Assembly (NCBI RefSeq): GCF_000715075.1
Contig: NC_134095.1
Location: 11,412,222 to 11,476,221 of the forward strand
Origin: Nicotiana tabacum
Taxonomy: Eukaryota; Streptophyta; Magnoliopsida; Solanales; Solanaceae
Direction of reading: 5' to 3'
DNA length: 64,000 bases
Each line of letters begins with the position of its first letter. Positions within the stretch are counted from its first letter, which is position 1. The position numbers were made by a program, and so were the translations under genes. This document shows positions 59,443-64,000 of the stretch, in pieces. The notes under the pieces are model-generated. The model worked only from the letters and a program-made list of their open reading frames with translations. It was not told the DNA's origin and did no database searches.

Positions 59443-60384
59443 TTTTAACTCAGCTCATGATTTATTGACCACCTCAACTCTATTCAAAGTGTCCCAATTA
59501 AACCCAAGTTAAAAATTTTGTGCACAAATAAAAGTGTTTGCACCTCACGCATTCAATGTGGAAGATGCAACCAATTAGAAAGAGACATGTTGGAAAAAAA
59601 AATGACATGTCACTACATTCCTCTCCCTCGCCTTTCTATTCTTCTTCAACCTATCCCACTTCTCTCTATCTTCCCAGCTATTTCTCTCTCTAAGATAAGA
59701 CACCTCAATGAATATTCTGTCTAATCCTCCAACTTTCGCTCTTTGTATCTAGAAAATCAAAGCTATGTGGAAGAAGAGCCATCAAATGTTGGCTGGGAAA
59801 ATGAGATAGAAAAAAGATTTTGGCCTGAAAATACGTCGGCGTAATCTCTTTTTCAACTGGAGAAATTAAAAATTAGTTGCTTGTTTGTTGGGATTGATTG
59901 GCTATTTGATAAACTCCTAATTCGAATTCATTGAATAAGAACATAATTGTCATCTTATATTCTTATAAGAACTTATCACCCGCTGTTAGGGGCAATTATG
60001 CCATGAAAGATGCCAATGATCCTACTACCTAGGCGTGAGTCTTTGCACGATTCTTGTTGTTCGTGGCTTATCGGGAAAAATAGTGCGGGTAGATTTGGTT
60101 CCGGTCATAAACTTTTCTCATTTTTTCCTGTGTACCTTCTACCCTTTTCTTTAGCTTTTTCTTTTTCCAAATTTTAGCAGTGAAAAAGATTTGCTTACTA
60201 TGTCGATGTGGTGGTGAAGCAGTAGAGGATGACGGTAAGGGGTTGATTTGTTTGGGAACACCAAGCTCTTCATTCATTCATGCGCTCAATTTTGGTTTGC
60301 TAACACATGTTGTGACATGTCGTGCTTAATTGGAACACTTTGAATAGAGTTGAGGTGGTCAATAGGTCATGTGCTGAGTTAAAG
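59443..60384. mobile_element. possible non-autonomous DNA transposon with 60-base inverted repeats
   Basis: Arm 59443-59502 is the inverted complement of 60325-60384 with a few mismatches (both contain TATTGACCACCTCAACTC in one reading). Interior about 820 bases, no transposase. No target duplication found, so the class is open (MITE or MULE-type). Confidence 0.5.
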
Positions 60385-60405
60385 TGTGTTAAAGAGCTAC
60401 AGCCA

Positions 60406-60605
60406 TGGCAAAATGAAGGTTCTAGAAGAAGAAGAGATGAAGGAGAAGCTCTGTTATTAGTCGACTGAGAAGAAGAAAGAAATGAACAGTTGTACAATAT
60501 CACTAACTAACTACTATATTTATACTACCACTAACTAACTAACTATGTGTAGTTACAACTAATTATACTTAACTAATAAATAGTTGGGCCCCAATATACT
60601 CAACA
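60406..60605 (-). repeat. 3' LTR of Copia element
   Basis: On the minus strand it starts TGTTGAGTATATTGGGGCC directly after the polypurine tract. The distal end near TTGCCA (60406) is an estimate because the other LTR is outside the window. Confidence 0.55.
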
Positions 60606-60618
60606 CTCCCCCTCAAGC
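60606..60618 (-). other. polypurine tract of Copia element
   Basis: GCTTGAGGGGGAG on the minus strand, next to the LTR start. Confidence 0.8.
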
Positions 60619-61075
60619 TGAGGGATGAAATACATCTTTCATTCCCAGCTTGTCTAGTAGATATTCGTGTTGTGGCTTGCATAGAATCTTAGTTAACAGA
60701 TCTGCCAGCTGCTCAGTTGTTCTGGCATGTTGAGTTTTAATTAGGCCTTGAACTAGTTTTTCTCTCACAAAATGACAATCAATGTCAATATATTTGGTTC
60801 GTTCATGAAAGATATGGTGAGCTGTAATTTGTATAGCAGCCTTACTGTCACAATGTAAATGTATAGGCTGAACTAGTTCAGTTCCCAGCTCCTTAAAAAG
60901 TCATGTTATCCACACCACTTCACAGTAGAGGCCATGCTATTCAGCTTTAGCAAAGCTCCTGGACACAGTTCCCTATTTTTTTTATTTCTATGATAGCAGT
61001 GATTCACCAAAATTTACAACATAGTATGTCACTGATCTCCTTAATTCTACACAGGCCCCTCAATCAGAATATGCA
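60619..61075 (-). pseudogene. Copia RNase H (broken)
   Basis: Reads CDSKAAIQITAHHIFHERTK, IDIDCHFVREKLVQGLI and ARTTEQLADLLTKIL, the usual end of Copia polyproteins, closing just before the polypurine tract. Upstream part is frameshifted. Confidence 0.8.
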
Positions 61076-61084
61076 TATAGAGAT

Positions 61085-62310
61085 CGGAAGAGGGCCTAAA
61101 GTACTCTATCGTATGATAAATGGTTTATAAAAGCTCCCCATCTATCCGTCTGAAAATATATAGGACGTTATTTTTATTTTTAAATTTACCTCCGCGACTA
61201 ACGGAACTCCATATGGGCATCTCATTAAATGATGTGGCATTCTTTCATTTGTCCACGTGGCTCAATGGGGCTAACATTGTATTTGGGTATTTTTCGACCC
61301 ATTAAACCGATCTGACCCACTCCTTTTACCATATACCCACTCTTTTAACCATATACCCACATATTTTACTAGTCTTCTTCCCCAATCTTTTCTTTTTATT
61401 TTTCTATTATCTCTTTGTCATCACCTCACAAAAACTCCACCTACACCTTCTCCACCACCCCTTACACCATCATTGATGCCATCCCTCCTCCAAAAACAGA
61501 AATCAATGGAAAATAACCCAGCTAACAACATAAAGAACCTAGCTAATGAAGAACGACTACTAGAAAAATAAAGATCAACATCAACAATGGGGGCCTTCGC
61601 CGAAAAATTTCTCCGGCCAAAGTGAAGCTCCATTCTTTCCTTTAGTTTTTGAGAGACTTTTCGAGTCACTCAAGAAACTAGCTTAAAACAACAGACAATT
61701 TCAGGCGATTTCGAATAGAAGGGCTCAACTCTAGCCGGTCAATAATATTTTGAGATCAGTTCGTCGTTGCCTTTTGTACTAATACTTCGTATCCTTCTCC
61801 GGGCTTCGGCAGTATGGAGTGATGACAGTAACAAGAAAGAGTTAGATAAAAAATATGGGTTCGATGCTAGAAGAAGGAGAAAAATAAAAGCAAAATAGAA
61901 GAAAAAAGAGAGAACTAAGGAAGAAGAAGCCATGGCTAGTTGTCGGTGAAAGGTCCAGAGTTAGAAGATAGGATTGAAAAAATAAAACGGGTATAAAGTT
62001 CTAAATTAGGGAAGAAGACTAGTAAAATATGTAGGTATAGGGTTAAAAGAGTGGGTATAAGGTAAAAGGAGTGGGTCGGAGCAGTTTAATGGGTCGAAAA
62101 ATACCCAAATATAATGTCAACCCCATTGAGCCACGTGGACAAATGAAAGAACGCCACATCATTTAATGAGATGCCCATATGGAGTTCCGTTAGTCGCGGG
62201 GGTAAATTTGAAAATAAAAATAACATCCTATATATTTTCAGACGGATAGATGGACGGGGGCTTTTATAAACCATTTATCATACTATAGGGGTATTTTAGG
62301 CCCTTTTCCG
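61085..62310. mobile_element. Mutator-like element (MULE) with 300-base terminal inverted repeats
   Basis: Arms 61085-61384 and 62009-62310 are inverted copies starting CGGAAGAGGGCC and CGGAAAAGGGCC. The 9-base target duplication TATAGAGAT is at 61076-61084 and 62311-62319. Size, long arms and 9-base duplication indicate a non-autonomous MULE. No transposase is present; the 620-base centre may be captured host sequence. Confidence 0.88.
61739..61933 (-). CDS. small ORF inside the MULE with signal-peptide-like start
   Basis: Starts with ATG at 61933 and encodes 64 residues: MASSSLVLSFFFYFAF and a further hydrophobic run to about residue 38, then a basic stretch (AEARRRIRSIS). This resembles a secretory leader. 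It might be a captured gene fragment (Pack-MULE) or chance. I recognise no family, and there is no sign of expression. Confidence 0.3.
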   Translation of the reverse strand: MASSSLVLSFFFYFAFIFLLLLASNPYFLSNSFLLLSSLHTAEARRRIRSISTKGNDELISKYY

Positions 62311-62319
62311 TATAGAGAT

Positions 62320-64000
62320 TTTCTTGCTTTTGCAGACATAAACAGTCCAAGTCCATGGGCAGTTTTTATGTACCTCACTACTCTTTGAGCAGCTTCCATG
62401 TGAGACACCTTAGGTGCATGCATATACTGACTTAGCACTTGAACCACAAAGGCAATGTCAGGCCTTGTCATGGTTAAGTATAACAACCTTCCAACTAGTC
62501 TCGGATAGCCTCCCTTGTCTTTAAGTTCTCTATCCACTGTAGGCCCAGTTTTTGGTATTTGCTTGTCACACTCAATGGATGTGAGCTTGTAATTGAACTC
62601 CAAAGGTGTTGTTGTTGGTTGTGCACTTGCTAGCCCTAGTTCAGAGACTACTTCTAGAGCATACTTCCTTTGGCACATAGCAATTCCTTCCTGAGATCTG
62701 GATAACTCAATCCCTAGAAAGTATTTCAATTCACCAAGATCTTTCATCTTGAACCTCTCCTGCAAATCCTTCCTGACTTGTTGGATATGTCTTAGACTGC
62801 TCCTAGTTACTAGAAGATCATCTACATAGACAAGGATAACTATTAATTCTGAATTGATCTTCTGAGTAAATAAAGAGTAGTCATAGTGACTTTGACCAAA
62901 TCTCATATCTATAAGAGCTTCAGTTAATTTCAGATTCCACTATCTAGGTGCCTGTTTTAATCCATAGAGTGACTTATGCAATCTGCACACATGCTGGCAC
63001 TCCCTCTAGCTTAAAAAGCCATCTGGAACATGCATATATACCTCATCAAGAAGATCTCCTTGAAGGAAAGCATTGTGAACATCCATTTGGAACACATACC
63101 ATCCTGAAGCAGCAGCTAATGCAACCACAGCTCTCACAGTAACCATTTTTAGCTATAGGAGAGAAAGTTTATGTGTAGTCCAATCCTTCTTGTTGACTGT
63201 AACCTTTGGCCACCAACCTGTACTTATACTTCTCCACTTTACCAGATGACTTGTATTTGACTTTAAACACCCACTTACAACATATAGGAATCTTTCCAGA
63301 AGGGAGAGGAATAATAAACCAAGTGTTGTTTTCTTCAAGAGTTGTGATTTCAGCTTTCATAGCCTCAACCCGCTTAGGATCCCTAGTGGTTTCTAAGAAG
63401 GATTTGGGTTCCAAAATAGCTGAAAATGCAGCAAGAGAAGCTATATAGGCAGAGGACAGCTTATCATAGGCCACATAGTTTGATATAGGATATGCAAATT
63501 TAGCTGGTGGAACCACATAATCAGCTAGCCACACAGGTGGTTTGGTAGTCCTTGATGATTTTCTGAGTGCTATAGAAGGAACATAAGGTTCACCAACTGA
63601 GATATAAGGAGAGTTTGGTGAGAATAGAATAGGTTGGCCAAGATCTAGAGGAGTTGATATGGAAGAAGAAGAAGGTTCAACTGCATCAGTAGAGTGCTGG
63701 CTAGGTGAGGCCGCAAGATACTGGCTAGGTGAGGCTGCAGGATACTCGGCATCATCAAGGTCAACAATTGGCTATGTGGGTTGTTCTACAAACTCTAAAA
63801 CAGGAAATAAGGGAGAAGTACCAGAAGTCATATGCTTAAAAGGGAACACTTCTTTTTTGAACACTGTATCCCTGCTAACAAAGAACCTTTTTGAAAATAT
63901 CCCTTCTGAGTTGAGGAATACCCCATATGAACAACTGGAATTGCTCTGGGACAGAATTTATCTCCTTTATTCATGGTAGTGTCATAACACAGGCTGCCAA
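62320..64000 (-). pseudogene. Copia integrase C-terminus and reverse transcriptase (broken)
   Basis: At the right edge, a frame reads KFCPRAIPVVHMGYSSTQKG, the end of a Copia integrase, followed by a Ser/Pro-rich linker. RT follows from 63534: EITTLEENNTWFIIPLPSGK and WVFKVKYKSSGKVEKYKYRL. After stops at 62940-63170, RT continues with VILVYVDDLLVTRSS (active-site YVDD), MKDLGELKYFLGIELSRS and GRLLYLTMTRPDIAFVVQ. The Ser-Leu-Tyr codons at the end carry the MULE target site. Confidence 0.85.

Larger units (their letters stand above)
60406..64000 (-). mobile_element. Copia retrotransposon, partial, runs off the right edge
   Basis: Reading right to left: integrase C-terminal part, reverse transcriptase, RNase H, polypurine tract and 3' LTR. 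The 5' part lies beyond 64000. It is broken by stops and frameshifts and by a Mutator-like element at 61085-62310. Confidence 0.82.

Noticed and set aside
61421..61669. Minus-strand frame in the MULE centre, 82 residues.
   Set aside because: Begins with GTG rather than ATG and has no recognisable domain; kept only as part of the possible captured sequence.
1..64000. tRNA, rRNA or riboswitch genes.
   Set aside because: No cloverleaf or rRNA-like segment was recognised by eye; the tRNA-like matches are retroelement primer sites.

Overview
The window is plant nuclear DNA. It has AT-rich introns with GT-AG borders, plant-specific gene families and nested LTR retrotransposons. The retroelement families (an Ogre-type element with an extra upstream ORF, a Del/Tekay-type chromovirus, an Athila-type non-autonomous element with an Asp-tRNA primer site) and the DEM/CYPRO4 gene make a Solanaceae species (Nicotiana- or Solanum-like) the best guess. 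The species itself is inferred, not proven.

Three host genes are supported. (1) 1548-5614, plus strand, five exons: a Golgi GT8 glucuronosyltransferase of the GUX/PGSIP family, acting on xylan. (2) 50643-53765, plus strand, two coding exons and a probable non-coding first exon: WEB1, a long coiled-coil protein of chloroplast photorelocation. (3) 55040-59065, minus strand, two exons: DEM/CYPRO4, a VID27-type protein. WEB1 and DEM are convergent, with about 1.27 kb between their stop codons. These genes show no functional link beyond proximity.

From 6.75 to 46.8 kb, almost everything except a 1 kb spacer at 35.3-36.4 kb is transposon. An Athila-like non-autonomous element spans 6751-35308, with target duplication TTCAA on both sides. 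It carries a Copia 5' fragment (9723 to about 33875). The Copia LTR was split by a 22.5 kb minus-strand Ogre-like element (9976-32490). The left part of the Ogre 5' LTR was in turn hit by a chromovirus solo LTR (26526-29304, target duplication TCAAA). The order of events can therefore be read directly. Next to this stack lies a separate Del/Tekay-type chromovirus (36375-46801) whose 5' LTR lacks its first 930 bp. From 60.4 kb to the right edge there is a minus-strand Copia element, interrupted by a 1226 bp Mutator-like element with 300 bp terminal repeats and a 9 bp target duplication. A separate 60 bp inverted-repeat element lies at 59443-60384.

The most unusual signal is structural. Four retroelement families here carry duplicated or tandem arrays of short hairpins in their LTRs or 3' UTR. 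Sequences differ between families, and in several places both arms of a stem change together so that pairing is kept. Two diverged chromovirus LTRs also share a two-hairpin domain with a nearly invariant 10-base loop and a compensated stem. This points to selection on RNA or DNA secondary structure in LTRs, and it is the best candidate for something undescribed.
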